The notes under the pieces were generated by a model. It did no database searches and was not told the origin of the DNA. It saw only the letters and a program-made list of their open reading frames with translations. 64,000 nucleotides of DNA from Saccharospirillum alexandrii. Lineage in GTDB: Bacteria; Pseudomonadota; Gammaproteobacteria; Pseudomonadales; Natronospirillaceae. Numbering within the stretch: position 1 is the first letter of the stretch; every line of letters begins with the position of its first letter. Position numbers and translations under genes: made by a program. Location: contig NZ_RCIP01000003.1 of NCBI RefSeq assembly GCF_004000275.1, forward strand, positions 426,528-490,527. Reading direction: 5' to 3'. Shown here one piece after another: positions 35,620 through 44,334 of this stretch.

Positions 35620-36926
35620 TCTCGCTGCATGACCGCCACAAACATGGTATCGGCGTCGTCGTCCGGGGCGCCGACCATGCTCTGGCTGAGCAAGGTAAAC
35701 TCAGGGTATTCAGACAGAAACTGACTCACCCGGTCTTCGTTTTCTCCGACCAGCCAGCTGCAGGTCGCATACACCAGATAACCGCCCACTTTAACCGAGG
35801 CAGACGCCTGCGCCAGCAACTGATCCTGAATCGGCTGCAGGGTGTGAAGCGATGCTTCGGTCAACCGCCAACGGCTGTCCGGATTACGTCGCCAGGTGCC
35901 GGCACCCGAGCAGGGGGCATCAATCACCACCCGATCGAAGACCCCGGCCTTCAGGTCAGCGACGCTATCCGGCCGGGTCGCATCCAGCGCCTGTGTCCGC
36001 AGATTGGTAAAACCCTGCCGCGCTGCGCGGCGTTCGGTCTCTTGCAGGGCATGGGCTCGAATGTCCGTTGCCAGCACCTCACCGGCTGGCCCTACCCAAC
36101 TTGCCAGCGCCACCGCCTTGCCACCACCGCCCGCACAGACATCCCAGACCCGGTGGCCGGGTTCGGCCGCGACGGCGTCGACAATGCGCTGACTGGCGCG
36201 GTCCTGAATTTCCACCCAACCGGCATCCCAGGCCTTGGTTTTGGTGACTGGAGAGTCGGGCGCCAGCGCCAGAACATCGCCCGCCTGGTCCAGCACGGTG
36301 AGGCCCGCTGCGTGCAATGACCGGGCGGCCTGCGCACCCTTGCCAGGCAAGGCGCGCAACCAGATCGGTGGGCGGGTCATTTGCATCGCGAGCCAATGCC
36401 CGGCCAGGGAGTCCGACCAGTGGCTTGCCGCCGTTCGCTGATCCAGCCAGGGCTGCCAACCAGGTAGCCACCCCTGACGGGCGGCTTGCAGACCAGGGTC
36501 GTCGCGCTGACGGTCCAGCCAGGCGCGTCGCTGTGCAACGTCCGTCAACTCATTGGGCGCCTGCTCGTCCAGACCGTCCAGCAGCACCAGCCAGCCCCAG
36601 AGCTCAACCGCAGGAATGGCCTTAAAGGCTAGCCACAGAGTGTCGGCCGTCCACACTGGCTGCCTGTTATTGCTGGACTCTGGCGGTGAATAACCCTGCT
36701 GCAGCATGACCGGCACCGCTGCCAGACGGCACAGCTGAAATAACCGGTCGCTGTAGAACCGCCGGTCTTTGCCACCATAGGCTTTGCGCTCCCGAAACCG
36801 GGCGGCCAGCCAGCGATCCATCTGCGGCCACTCAGGTTCGGCCTGCAGCGCCCGCGTCAGGTCGCACAGGTGCGGCCAGCGATAGCCAGGCCACTGTGGC
36901 CGCGTTGGGGTGTCGGTGTGCGCCAT
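35616..36926 (-). CDS. RsmB/NOP-type RNA (cytosine-5)-methyltransferase
   Basis: A 436-residue S-adenosylmethionine-dependent RNA m5C methyltransferase from the ATG at 36926. Start choice is limited: ATGs at 37031 and 36947 are also open. SAM binding is VWDVCAGGGGKAVALAS. The catalytic region has RVVIDAPCSGAGTWRRNPDSRW and the general Cys in YATCSWLVGENEDRV. RsmB methylates C967 of 16S rRNA. The N-terminal region lacks an obvious NusB-like domain, so this could be a paralogue with another RNA target. Confidence 0.85.
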   Translation of the reverse strand: MAHTDTPTRPQWPGYRWPHLCDLTRALQAEPEWPQMDRWLAARFRERKAYGGKDRRFYSDRLFQLCRLAAVPVMLQQGYSPPESSNNRQPVWTADTLWLAFKAIPAVELWGWLVLLDGLDEQAPNELTDVAQRRAWLDRQRDDPGLQAARQGWLPGWQPWLDQRTAASHWSDSLAGHWLAMQMTRPPIWLRALPGKGAQAARSLHAAGLTVLDQAGDVLALAPDSPVTKTKAWDAGWVEIQDRASQRIVDAVAAEPGHRVWDVCAGGGGKAVALASWVGPAGEVLATDIRAHALQETERRAARQGFTNLRTQALDATRPDSVADLKAGVFDRVVIDAPCSGAGTWRRNPDSRWRLTEASLHTLQPIQDQLLAQASASVKVGGYLVYATCSWLVGENEDRVSQFLSEYPEFTLLSQSMVGAPDDDADTMFVAVMQRD

Positions 36927-37159
36927 GGCGTGTGGTCCTGTTGTCATTGCAAGGCAAGCGAGGCGCGCAGTATAAAGCAGCCGTAAGGTGGAATCACGGA
37001 CCGCTGCCTGGCCTGACACCCTGCGGCTCAAGGACGCTAGACTGACTCACTCCATAAAGTGCTGAATACACCGACTCTTCGTTGTTGGGTGTTTCGGTTT
37101 GTCCGGAGAAGCCACTCTGGCATGATCCCACTCGGTAATTTGCCTGAGGATACCTGTAC

Positions 37160-37945
37160 ATGACCCACCCCCTGGCTGTAATAACCGGCGCCACCAGCGG
37201 CATTGGCGCTGCCTACGCCGACCGATTGGCCGCTGAAGGCTACAACCTGCTGCTGACCGGTCGGCGCGAAGACGAACTGGCTGCGGAGTGCGACCGGCTG
37301 CGCCAGCGCTACCCGGTCGAGGTTGAGTATCGGCTCGTGGATCTGGCCGAGGCCGATCAGCGCGAGGCCCTGGTTCAGGAAGTGACCCTGTTGCCGCGGC
37401 TGGATGCTTTGATCAACAATGCCGGCTATGCCGAAGATGGTCGCTTCGGCGATTTAAACTGGTCCCGTCACCAGGCACTGCTTGATGTACATGTCACCAG
37501 TACCCTGCAGCTGACTCATGCCGCCTTGCCCAACCTGATCCGGGCTCGAGGGCTGCTGATCAACCTGGCGTCGGTGGCCAGTTGGCTGCCCACACCGCAA
37601 AGCGCCCTTTATGGCCCCACCAAATCGTTCGTTAGGGCGTTTACCGAAACGCTGGCGCTGAGCTATCGGCGCGACGGGCTGCGTGCACTGGCCGTTTGCC
37701 CCGGTTTCACCGTCACCAATTTTCACGCCCGCCTGGGGCTCGACCCGGAGAGTTTCTATAAACGCCGCGGTATCACCCGTGCCTGGTCGGCCAAGGCTGT
37801 GGTCGAGCGTTCGTTTAACGACCTGGCCCGGGGCCGGGTGTTGTCGATTCAGGGCTGGAACTACCGGCTGATTCTTGCCGTTCTGCGCCACCTGCCGGTG
37901 CGCTGGCTGCACGCGGCACTGGCCCGCTCCGACCGGGCCCGCTAA
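37160..37945 (+). CDS. SDR family NAD(P)-dependent oxidoreductase
   Basis: A 261-residue classical short-chain dehydrogenase. The cofactor motif TGATSGIG lies at residues 9-16, the NNAGYAEDGRFGDL segment follows at about 80, and the catalytic Ser sits in INLASVASW. Tyr151 and Lys155 of YGPTKSF are in place. It resembles DltE/YqjQ-type dehydrogenases acting on acyl or lipid-like substrates. The C-terminal half includes RAWSAKAVVERSFNDLARGR. No operon partner is seen. Confidence 0.9.
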   Translation: MTHPLAVITGATSGIGAAYADRLAAEGYNLLLTGRREDELAAECDRLRQRYPVEVEYRLVDLAEADQREALVQEVTLLPRLDALINNAGYAEDGRFGDLNWSRHQALLDVHVTSTLQLTHAALPNLIRARGLLINLASVASWLPTPQSALYGPTKSFVRAFTETLALSYRRDGLRALAVCPGFTVTNFHARLGLDPESFYKRRGITRAWSAKAVVERSFNDLARGRVLSIQGWNYRLILAVLRHLPVRWLHAALARSDRAR

Positions 37946-38110
37946 CAGTCGCTGACATCCGGTAACCAGAGGACGACCAAATTCGACTTTAAGCCTGGCT
38001 TCTCGGGCCGATAAGCTATTCCGGTAAAGGGTCTGCACCCGCTCAGACGTAAAGTTTCCCGGCATCTGGCGCAAGCGGCCTGTAATCTGCTATAAGTTGT
38101 GTGTTAATAA

Positions 38111-38126
38111 AGTGATGTGGTTCACA
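38111..38126. promoter_or_regulatory. Candidate CRP/Vfr box upstream of the HD-GYP gene
   Basis: AGTGA-N6-TCACA matches the CRP/Vfr consensus TGTGA-N6-TCACA at nine of ten positions. It lies 29 bases before the TTG start of the HD-GYP gene and close to a promoter-like AT-rich stretch. Confidence 0.55.
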
Positions 38127-38154
38127 TTATGTCTATAGCTCGGGATCGTCGGAT

Positions 38155-39399
38155 TTGAGCCAATACAGTCAGCGCCTGTCCGATACAACGCTTCGCATGC
38201 CGGTTGCCTTGCTGCAAGTCGGGATGTTTGTGTGCCGGTTAGACAGACCCTGGCTGGGCACGCCCTTCCTGATGCAAGGCTTTCTGATTGAAAACCGGGA
38301 CATGCTGCACCAGGTGCAAAGCTTGTGCAGCCAGGTGTGTGTCGACACCCGCAAGAGCCTTGTCAAGTTCAAGGCGCGGCCCGGCAAAACCCAGGCACCC
38401 CCGACCTTACCGGCCTCTTTTGACCGGGACATGGCACAAATGGGGTTGCGCAGCGTGCTGCCCACCTACACCCGCACGCTGAAACACGTTAAAGAGGCGA
38501 TGCGTGGGCTGAGCAAGGGCCACCCGCTGAACCCGGACACCCTGGGCAAGCACGTCGATGAGTGCATTACGGCCCTAATCGACAACATTCCAGCCATAAC
38601 CTGGCTGTCACGCGTGAAAAGCCACGACGACTACACTTACGAGCATGCCTTGCACGTGAGCCTGCTGTGTATGGTCTTTGGCATTCACTGCGGCTGGCCC
38701 CGGGACGAAGTGCGGACAGTCGGACTGGCCGGTTTGTTGTTCGACCTGGGCAAGCTGCGCATACCGAAATCGCTGCTGACCAAGCCCGGCCCACTGACCG
38801 AAACCGAATGGCAACTGTTTAACGAACATCCGAAATGGACGCGCTATCTTCTGGAAAAATCGGGCTTCGGTCACGATGTTATCGCCGCTTGCTACTACCA
38901 CCACGAACGGCCCGATGGCCAGGGTTACCCGGTGCACAAGCTGGCCGGCCAGGTACCCTTGAGCGCCCGGCTGATTCACATTCTCGACGCCTTTGACGCC
39001 ATGATCAGTTACCGGCCCTACGCACAGCAACGCACGGTTTACGATGCCATTCGGGTGCTCTACAAAGGCCGAGCCACGGAATTCGATTCTGCCCTGGTCG
39101 ATCAGTTCATCGAATTAATGGGGGTTTACCCCATCGGCACCCTGGTCGAGTTGAGCAGCGGTGAAGTTGCCGTGGTGATTGGCCAGAATCACGATGCCAG
39201 GCTGTTGCCCAAGATTGCCGTGGTTCGCGACCGCAACAAACAACCGGTCAGCGAACGCGTTGTTAACCTGAAACACCTGACCGGAAATGACGGCCTGCCC
39301 CAATTTCGGGTTAAAACCATGCTGCACGATGGCAGCTACGGCATTTTCATGCAGGACTATACCCGCCAACTGGTGCTGGGAAACCAGGCTGCACGCTAA
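38155..39399 (+). CDS. DUF3391/HD-GYP protein lacking the first His of the HD pair
   Basis: A 414-residue cytosolic protein. DUF3391 (about 10-130) precedes an HD-GYP domain with EHALHVSLL, HHERPDGQGYP and ILDAFDAMIS, the signatures of c-di-GMP phosphodiesterases. The central metal motif, normally HDIGK, reads FDLGK: Phe196 (codon TTC) replaces the metal-binding His while Asp197 remains. Activity is therefore likely lost or altered. The start is a TTG at 38155 (GGGA 9 bases before); an ATG at 38197 is an alternative. Possible CRP control from a box at 38111. Confidence 0.88.
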   Translation: MSQYSQRLSDTTLRMPVALLQVGMFVCRLDRPWLGTPFLMQGFLIENRDMLHQVQSLCSQVCVDTRKSLVKFKARPGKTQAPPTLPASFDRDMAQMGLRSVLPTYTRTLKHVKEAMRGLSKGHPLNPDTLGKHVDECITALIDNIPAITWLSRVKSHDDYTYEHALHVSLLCMVFGIHCGWPRDEVRTVGLAGLLFDLGKLRIPKSLLTKPGPLTETEWQLFNEHPKWTRYLLEKSGFGHDVIAACYYHHERPDGQGYPVHKLAGQVPLSARLIHILDAFDAMISYRPYAQQRTVYDAIRVLYKGRATEFDSALVDQFIELMGVYPIGTLVELSSGEVAVVIGQNHDARLLPKIAVVRDRNKQPVSERVVNLKHLTGNDGLPQFRVKTMLHDGSYGIFMQDYTRQLVLGNQAAR

Positions 39400-39486
39400 C
39401 GACCCATCGACACCACCTACCCCGACCTTGTACCCCGCCGTACAATGGCCGACACTCTCTAACCCCCCGACAATGACTGGATACGC

Positions 39487-40929
39487 ATGACCTGGGACTG
39501 GCTGCTGACACTGGGCCTCTGGCTCTACATTGCACTGTTGATCGCCCTGAGTTTTCGCATTCTGATGCGCCGACGCAGTGTGGGTGTGACCCTGGCCTGG
39601 CTGCTGCTGATTTACATCGTGCCACTGGTCGGCTTTGGCTTGTATTTGCTGTTTGGCGAGCGCTATCTCGGCCGGTTGCGGGCCAAGCGCGCCATGGTAC
39701 AAAACCGGTTTTACAACCAGTGGCTGCATCAGGTCGGCGAACGCGACGCACTGAACACCCTGATCGATACACCGCTGCGACCGGTCATGGAACTGACCCT
39801 CGGCAGCCTCAAGCTACCGGCCTTGCGCGGCCACAACTGGCAATTGCTGAGTGAGCCGGACAGTGTCTTCGACGCGCTGCTGGACGACCTGAACCGCGCT
39901 GAAAACTGGATCTTCATGGAGTTCTATATTCTGGAGCCCGAAGGCCGGGTAGAGGAAATTCTCACCGCCCTTACCGATGCCCGCGCGCGCGGTGTTGCCG
40001 TCTATTTGTTGCTCGACAGCGTGGGTTGCAACCGTTTTTTGAAAAGTGCCCGGCACCGCCAACTGGTTAAAGCCGGTGTCGAGGTTCTGGACGTATTGCA
40101 CGCCAACGTGCTGCGCATGTTCCTGCAACGCATCGACCTTCGTCAGCACCGAAAGCTGGTCAGCATCGACAATCGAATCGCCTACAACGGGTCAATGAAC
40201 CTGGCTGACCCGGACTGGTTCAAGAAGCACAGCGGCTTTGGTCCCTGGGTCGATGTGATGGTGAGAGTCGAAGGCCCGATGGCGTCAATCATTCAAGGCA
40301 CCATGATCTTCGACTGGGAAATGGAAACCGGCCACCGCCTGGACACCGCCCTAAGCTGGCCCGAAGCGGCCAGCGACGGCCCGGCGCTGATGCAATTTCT
40401 GCCAACCGGCCCGGCCTTCGATGAAGACATTCTGCTGCAGGTTTTGCTGACCGCGGTGCACAACGCCCAGCGCCGAGTGATCATCACCACGCCCTATTTC
40501 GTGCCGGACGAATCGTTATTGCAAGCGCTCAAGTCCGTCGCCAAGCGTGGCCTGGAGGTCACTCTGCTGGTACCGCGACGCATCGACAGCCGCCTGGCCA
40601 AGTATGCCGGCCGGTCGTTTTACGATGAACTGCTCAGCCACGGCATTGAAATACTGCGTTTTGAAGGTGGCCTGCTGCACACCAAAAGCGTGATCATCGA
40701 CGACCATCTGGTGCTGGTCGGCTCGGTCAACCTCGACATGCGGTCACTCTGGTTGAACTTCGAGGCCACCCTGGTGGTGGATGACCCGGCCTTTTGCAAT
40801 GCCATGGTTGCCGTGGTGGCCGAGTATAAAAAGAACAGTCACCGGCTCGACCTGAAGCAGTGGCGCAAGCGCCGTTATCATAAGCGCGTCGTGGAAAACC
40901 TGGCACAGCTGGCCAGCCCGTTGTTGTGA
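39487..40929 (+). CDS. cls: Cardiolipin synthase (ClsA-type)
   Basis: A 480-residue bacterial-type phospholipase-D-superfamily cardiolipin synthase that joins two phosphatidylglycerols into cardiolipin. Two N-terminal membrane helices (WDWLLTLGLWLYIALLIAL and SVGVTLAWLLLIYIVPLVGF) precede two HKD motifs: His221 in HRKLVSIDNRIAYNGSMN and His398 in HTKSVIIDDHLVLVGSVN. The overall length and organisation match ClsA. Downstream and convergent is a small membrane protein gene. Confidence 0.94.
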   Translation: MTWDWLLTLGLWLYIALLIALSFRILMRRRSVGVTLAWLLLIYIVPLVGFGLYLLFGERYLGRLRAKRAMVQNRFYNQWLHQVGERDALNTLIDTPLRPVMELTLGSLKLPALRGHNWQLLSEPDSVFDALLDDLNRAENWIFMEFYILEPEGRVEEILTALTDARARGVAVYLLLDSVGCNRFLKSARHRQLVKAGVEVLDVLHANVLRMFLQRIDLRQHRKLVSIDNRIAYNGSMNLADPDWFKKHSGFGPWVDVMVRVEGPMASIIQGTMIFDWEMETGHRLDTALSWPEAASDGPALMQFLPTGPAFDEDILLQVLLTAVHNAQRRVIITTPYFVPDESLLQALKSVAKRGLEVTLLVPRRIDSRLAKYAGRSFYDELLSHGIEILRFEGGLLHTKSVIIDDHLVLVGSVNLDMRSLWLNFEATLVVDDPAFCNAMVAVVAEYKKNSHRLDLKQWRKRRYHKRVVENLAQLASPLL

Positions 40930-40974
40930 GCGGCAGAAAACCGGGTTGGCTGTAGCAGATCTGGAACCGGGCCA

Positions 40975-41577
40975 TCAGCCAACAGGCTTGGAATACACCC
41001 CAATCAGCATCAATACCGCCACCACACCCGTGGCCGGAATCAGCACCAGTACAAATTTTAGCGGGTGAAACAACCCCGAGGCGCCGGCCATCAGCCCAAT
41101 ACCGCCCCCGCCACCAATCAGCCAGTTGCCCGGCATATTAACGAGAACCGCCAGTGCGATGTAAGGGTGGCTGGCGAGTTTGTCGCTGGCAAAGCGCAGC
41201 ATGCGATCGCCCGGGCGGTCACTGGTCGCTGCAGCCACCCGGACTTCAAAACGCTGTTGCAAGCGTTGCACCTGCGGCCACTCGCGCAGCCAGTAGCCGA
41301 TGCTGAAGGCCAGCAGCAAGCCCAATGGCGTTGCTGCCCAAATGGCCAGAATACCGATGGGGCCGAAGGCCGCCATAATCAGCCAGCCCAACTCTACCGC
41401 AGGCAGGAAGGGCACTGAGAGGGCGATGGCGTAGATCAGGGCCGTGCCGAGCACGATCCAGACATGAGGTTGATCCTGTGCTTCCAGCCAGCGCATCACC
41501 AGGCCTTGTCCGTCGGTAAAAAACACCAGCCAGATCATGGCGGCAATGGCGACCCAGGCCAGGATGCGCCGAATCAT
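40975..41577 (-). CDS. VTT/DedA-like membrane protein
   Basis: A 200-residue membrane protein with about five hydrophobic segments, including VWIVLGTALIYAIALSVPFLP, AAFGPIGILAIWAATPLGL and the glycine-rich GNWLIGGGGGIGLMAGAS. The arrangement resembles DedA/VTT proteins without the TVP38 signature, so the family call is soft. Its start overlaps the stop of the GGDEF gene upstream (ATGA, 41574-41577), and the two are likely co-translated. Confidence 0.65.
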   Translation of the reverse strand: MIRRILAWVAIAAMIWLVFFTDGQGLVMRWLEAQDQPHVWIVLGTALIYAIALSVPFLPAVELGWLIMAAFGPIGILAIWAATPLGLLLAFSIGYWLREWPQVQRLQQRFEVRVAAATSDRPGDRMLRFASDKLASHPYIALAVLVNMPGNWLIGGGGGIGLMAGASGLFHPLKFVLVLIPATGVVAVLMLIGVYSKPVG

Positions 41578-42683
41578 CGAACGGGGGCGCGTGACAAAAC
41601 AGGGGAGGCCGCGGGCTTTTCAGCACTGGTGCCAGGGTTAAGCAGGAACCGTTTACGCTCGTCAGCACGCGCCAGCCCCAGCGCCTGCATCAGGCGCCGG
41701 TTGAGCGCCTGGGGCGACTCCGACAGTTCGCTGAGGGTAGCGCCCAGACTGACCCGAAGCCGTTCGCTGGCGCTGCCCATTTCGAAGTTGCGCCGGGTCA
41801 CGACTTCCTGCAATTGGAGCATCAACGCTTCCACCGACTCGGCCGACGTGGCCCGGTCACTGACCACCATAAACTGATCCCCCCCCACCCGGGCCATAAA
41901 ATCCGACTCCGGCAAATGCGTGCGCAGACGCTGCGCCAGCTTACGCACCAGCACGTCGGCCATTTCCTGGCCTTTGCGATGGTTTACCTCGCGAAAATCA
42001 TCGATATCGAGGATCACCACCGAAAACGGCTGGGCCTGGTTGTACAGGGTAGCCATGCGTTCCAGACTGGCGTTGCGGTTAGGCAGGCCAGTCAGCTGAT
42101 CGATCAGGGCCAGTCGTTCTAACTGGTCGCGCTGACGCAACAACCGGGTGATGAATGAGCGGCAGACCACTGACATCGCCATCAGACAGACCATCAGGTC
42201 GAGCCATTTGTAACCGGCATAATCGTCTGACGACATGGTAAACCAGGGTGAGGTGCCCCGGGGCAACAAAAACACCAGCGTCGTCAACACAACGGTCAGT
42301 GTTAACAGCGATAGCTGCCACTGGCGCTGCTCGGGCGGCAGCACCATGAAGATCAGCGGAGGGACCAGCAGAAAATAGTATTCGGCGGACTGTTCCGGCG
42401 TGAAACCGTAGAGGTTCATGACCGAAATGCAGAACAGCAGCACGATGATCATCCAGATCGAAGCCAAAAGAGGTCGGCTCAGGTAATACGCCAGGATGGC
42501 CAGGGCATGCAGGCCACCACACAGCACCAGAAACAACCCGAGTACACTCGGCGGTGCTGTCACTTCCAGCACCAGCGTATAGAGGCCGTAGGCAAAAAGG
42601 CCGAGCCAGAGGCAATGGCGCAGTGACTGGCTGCGTAATTCAGCATCACTGGGCACTGCACTCGTCCAATATTTAACCGACAC
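41574..42683 (-). CDS. Membrane GGDEF protein with altered GGDQF site
   Basis: A 369-residue protein from a GTG at 42683 (AGG 9 bases upstream). The open frame extends to an ATG at 42842, but that extension runs through the slyD terminator hairpin and looks non-coding. About six N-terminal hydrophobic segments precede a GGDEF domain with DQLTGLPNRNASL and VILDIDDFREVNH. The site reads GGDQF (residues 267-271): the key acidic Glu is Gln, so cyclase activity is doubtful. No RxxD inhibitory site is seen. Coupled to the downstream VTT-like gene. Confidence 0.8.
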   Translation of the reverse strand: MSVKYWTSAVPSDAELRSQSLRHCLWLGLFAYGLYTLVLEVTAPPSVLGLFLVLCGGLHALAILAYYLSRPLLASIWMIIVLLFCISVMNLYGFTPEQSAEYYFLLVPPLIFMVLPPEQRQWQLSLLTLTVVLTTLVFLLPRGTSPWFTMSSDDYAGYKWLDLMVCLMAMSVVCRSFITRLLRQRDQLERLALIDQLTGLPNRNASLERMATLYNQAQPFSVVILDIDDFREVNHRKGQEMADVLVRKLAQRLRTHLPESDFMARVGGDQFMVVSDRATSAESVEALMLQLQEVVTRRNFEMGSASERLRVSLGATLSELSESPQALNRRLMQALGLARADERKRFLLNPGTSAEKPAASPVLSRAPVR

Positions 42684-42809
42684 TGTTGTGAACCTGAGGT
42701 AGTGGATGTCGCCTGTCGTCGCTGCCTTTTCCCTGTGCAGGCGGGCTAAGTGGGTATTTGGGTGCACCAGAAGAGGCCTGGCGCACTCTGGATTGCACGC
42801 GAACAGATC

Positions 42810-42847
42810 GGGCATTGGGCGCTGTCGGTTGACGGCGCCCAATGCCC
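42810..42847. terminator. Strong hairpin downstream of slyD
   Basis: GGGCATTGGGCGC (42810-42822) pairs perfectly with GCGCCCAATGCCC (42835-42847), with a 12-base loop. It lies 28 bases beyond the slyD stop on the minus strand, but no T-run follows, so termination would need help or the hairpin may stabilise the 3' end. Confidence 0.5.
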
Positions 42848-42875
42848 ATCACGATCTACTGCAACATGCACCGGG

Positions 42876-43340
42876 TTACTGATGCACGTGACCGTGTTCG
42901 AGTTCTTCAGCAGTGGCTTCGCGGATGTCCGCAACTTCACCTTTGAAGCTCAGCGATTTGCCGGCCAGCGGGTGGTTGCCATCGACGGTCACGGTATCGC
43001 CTTCAATAGCGGTAACGGTAACCTGCAGCGGTCCGCCCTGAGTCTGGGCCGTAAATACCATGCCTTCTTCCACTTTTTCGACACCCTGGAACGATTCCAT
43101 GGGCACCGACTGGACCAGACCGTCCTGGACTTCGCCATAGGCTTCTTCCGGCGTTACCTGGACATCGAAGGCATCGCCCTGAGCCAGGCCGTCGAGGGCT
43201 TTTTCAAGACCGGGGATGATGTTCTGGTTGCCGTGCAGGTACACCAGAGGATCGCGCCCTTCGGAGGAATCTACGACAACGCCGTCTTCATCCTTCACTT
43301 CATAATGGATGGATACAACGCGTTGAGCAGCAATGTTCAT
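42876..43340 (-). CDS. slyD: FKBP-type peptidyl-prolyl isomerase (SlyD)
   Basis: A 154-residue SlyD-type cis-trans prolyl isomerase and chaperone. The start at 43340 is fixed by AGGAG six bases before the ATG. The FKBP domain is split by the insert-in-flap region: NIAAQRVVSIHYEVKDEDG at the start, IPGLEKALDGLAQGD, EAYGEVQDGLVQ and VDGNHPLAGKSLSF. The tail is short (EELEHGHVHQ) and lacks the long His/Cys-rich nickel-binding tail of E. coli SlyD. Confidence 0.93.
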   Translation of the reverse strand: MNIAAQRVVSIHYEVKDEDGVVVDSSEGRDPLVYLHGNQNIIPGLEKALDGLAQGDAFDVQVTPEEAYGEVQDGLVQSVPMESFQGVEKVEEGMVFTAQTQGGPLQVTVTAIEGDTVTVDGNHPLAGKSLSFKGEVADIREATAEELEHGHVHQ

Positions 43341-43577
43341 AAGAGGCTCCTGTTTGGAGGTGGCTGCGTACTGCAGCCTGAGAATGTAAGACCTGTGCGT
43401 GAGTGCACACGTCCTTGCCCTGGTTAGTCTCACTTGGGTCCGGGCACGGATCCGAAGCTCAGGCCGGCAAGAATACCAGTGCCGGGCGCCGCATGAAAGG
43501 CAACCGGGACGCTAAAGCGTTACCAAGCGTAGTGCCAAACCCCGGTTAAAATCGGACAAAAGCTCGACAAAGGGTGG

Positions 43578-44177
43578 TCAAACACCGATAAAACGAACCA
43601 GAGCGTCGGTGGCCAGATCCAGGTTTTCAGCCAGGCTGACCCCGCTGACTTTGCGCGGCTTCAGGCTGTGATCACCGTCCGGGCACCAGACCAGCGCTAC
43701 CGAATCCGGCAGGGTGTAGCCGGCCACCTGTTCACGGTTACCCAGCGCATCACGCTCACCCTGGCAGATCAGCACCGGGCACCGGACATCGGGCAGGTGC
43801 TCAAGCCGGGTTTTCTCCGGTTTACCCGGCGGGTGAAACGGATAGCCCAGTACGCAAACGCCAGCGACTTCCCGCTCTGTCGCCACCAGCGTGGCCATGC
43901 GACCACCCATGGATTTGCCACCGATGTACACCGGTCTGTCGCCCAACTCATCCAGAATCTGATTGAAATGCGCTACCAGCCGGGGGGCTCTGTCGGGCGG
44001 GCGTTTCTTGCCCGTCGTCCGCCGCTCTGCCATATAGGGAAATTCAAACCGGATAACCCGGATGCCACGCTTGCTCAGCCGGCGGGTCATCTCATTCATA
44101 AAATCTGAGTCCATCGGTGCACCCGCACCGTGTGCCAGTACCAGCACCGGGCCGTTCTCGGGACCCTCTGCAATCAT
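43578..44177 (-). CDS. Alpha/beta hydrolase, KANL3/Tex30-like
   Basis: A 199-residue alpha/beta-hydrolase from the ATG at 44177, fixed by GAGGAG 6 bases upstream. LVLAHGAGAPMDSDFM is the oxyanion-hole region, the nucleophile Ser is in YIGGKSMGGRMATLV, the acid is in CQGERDALG and the His is in PDGDHSLKP. This KANL3/Tex30-like group is often annotated as a dienelactone or alpha/beta family hydrolase with unknown substrate. Confidence 0.88.
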   Translation of the reverse strand: MIAEGPENGPVLVLAHGAGAPMDSDFMNEMTRRLSKRGIRVIRFEFPYMAERRTTGKKRPPDRAPRLVAHFNQILDELGDRPVYIGGKSMGGRMATLVATEREVAGVCVLGYPFHPPGKPEKTRLEHLPDVRCPVLICQGERDALGNREQVAGYTLPDSVALVWCPDGDHSLKPRKVSGVSLAENLDLATDALVRFIGV

Positions 44178-44334
44178 GGGGAGCTCCTCTTTCTTTGTGA
44201 ACAACAGAAGAATGGTACCCCAGAAGGATGACCCTGTTCGTCTTCGGCCTGTAAACCGACCGGACCATGGCTATGCTTCACCCCTGAAAACACTATACTG
44301 ACAGCCCTGATAGTCGCTTCGGACCTGATCGTTT

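Noticed and set aside
42684-42842. N-terminal extension of the GGDQF protein to the ATG at 42842
   Set aside because: The added 53 residues run through the perfect slyD hairpin and resemble non-coding sequence; a GTG at 42683 with AGG upstream begins just before the membrane segments.
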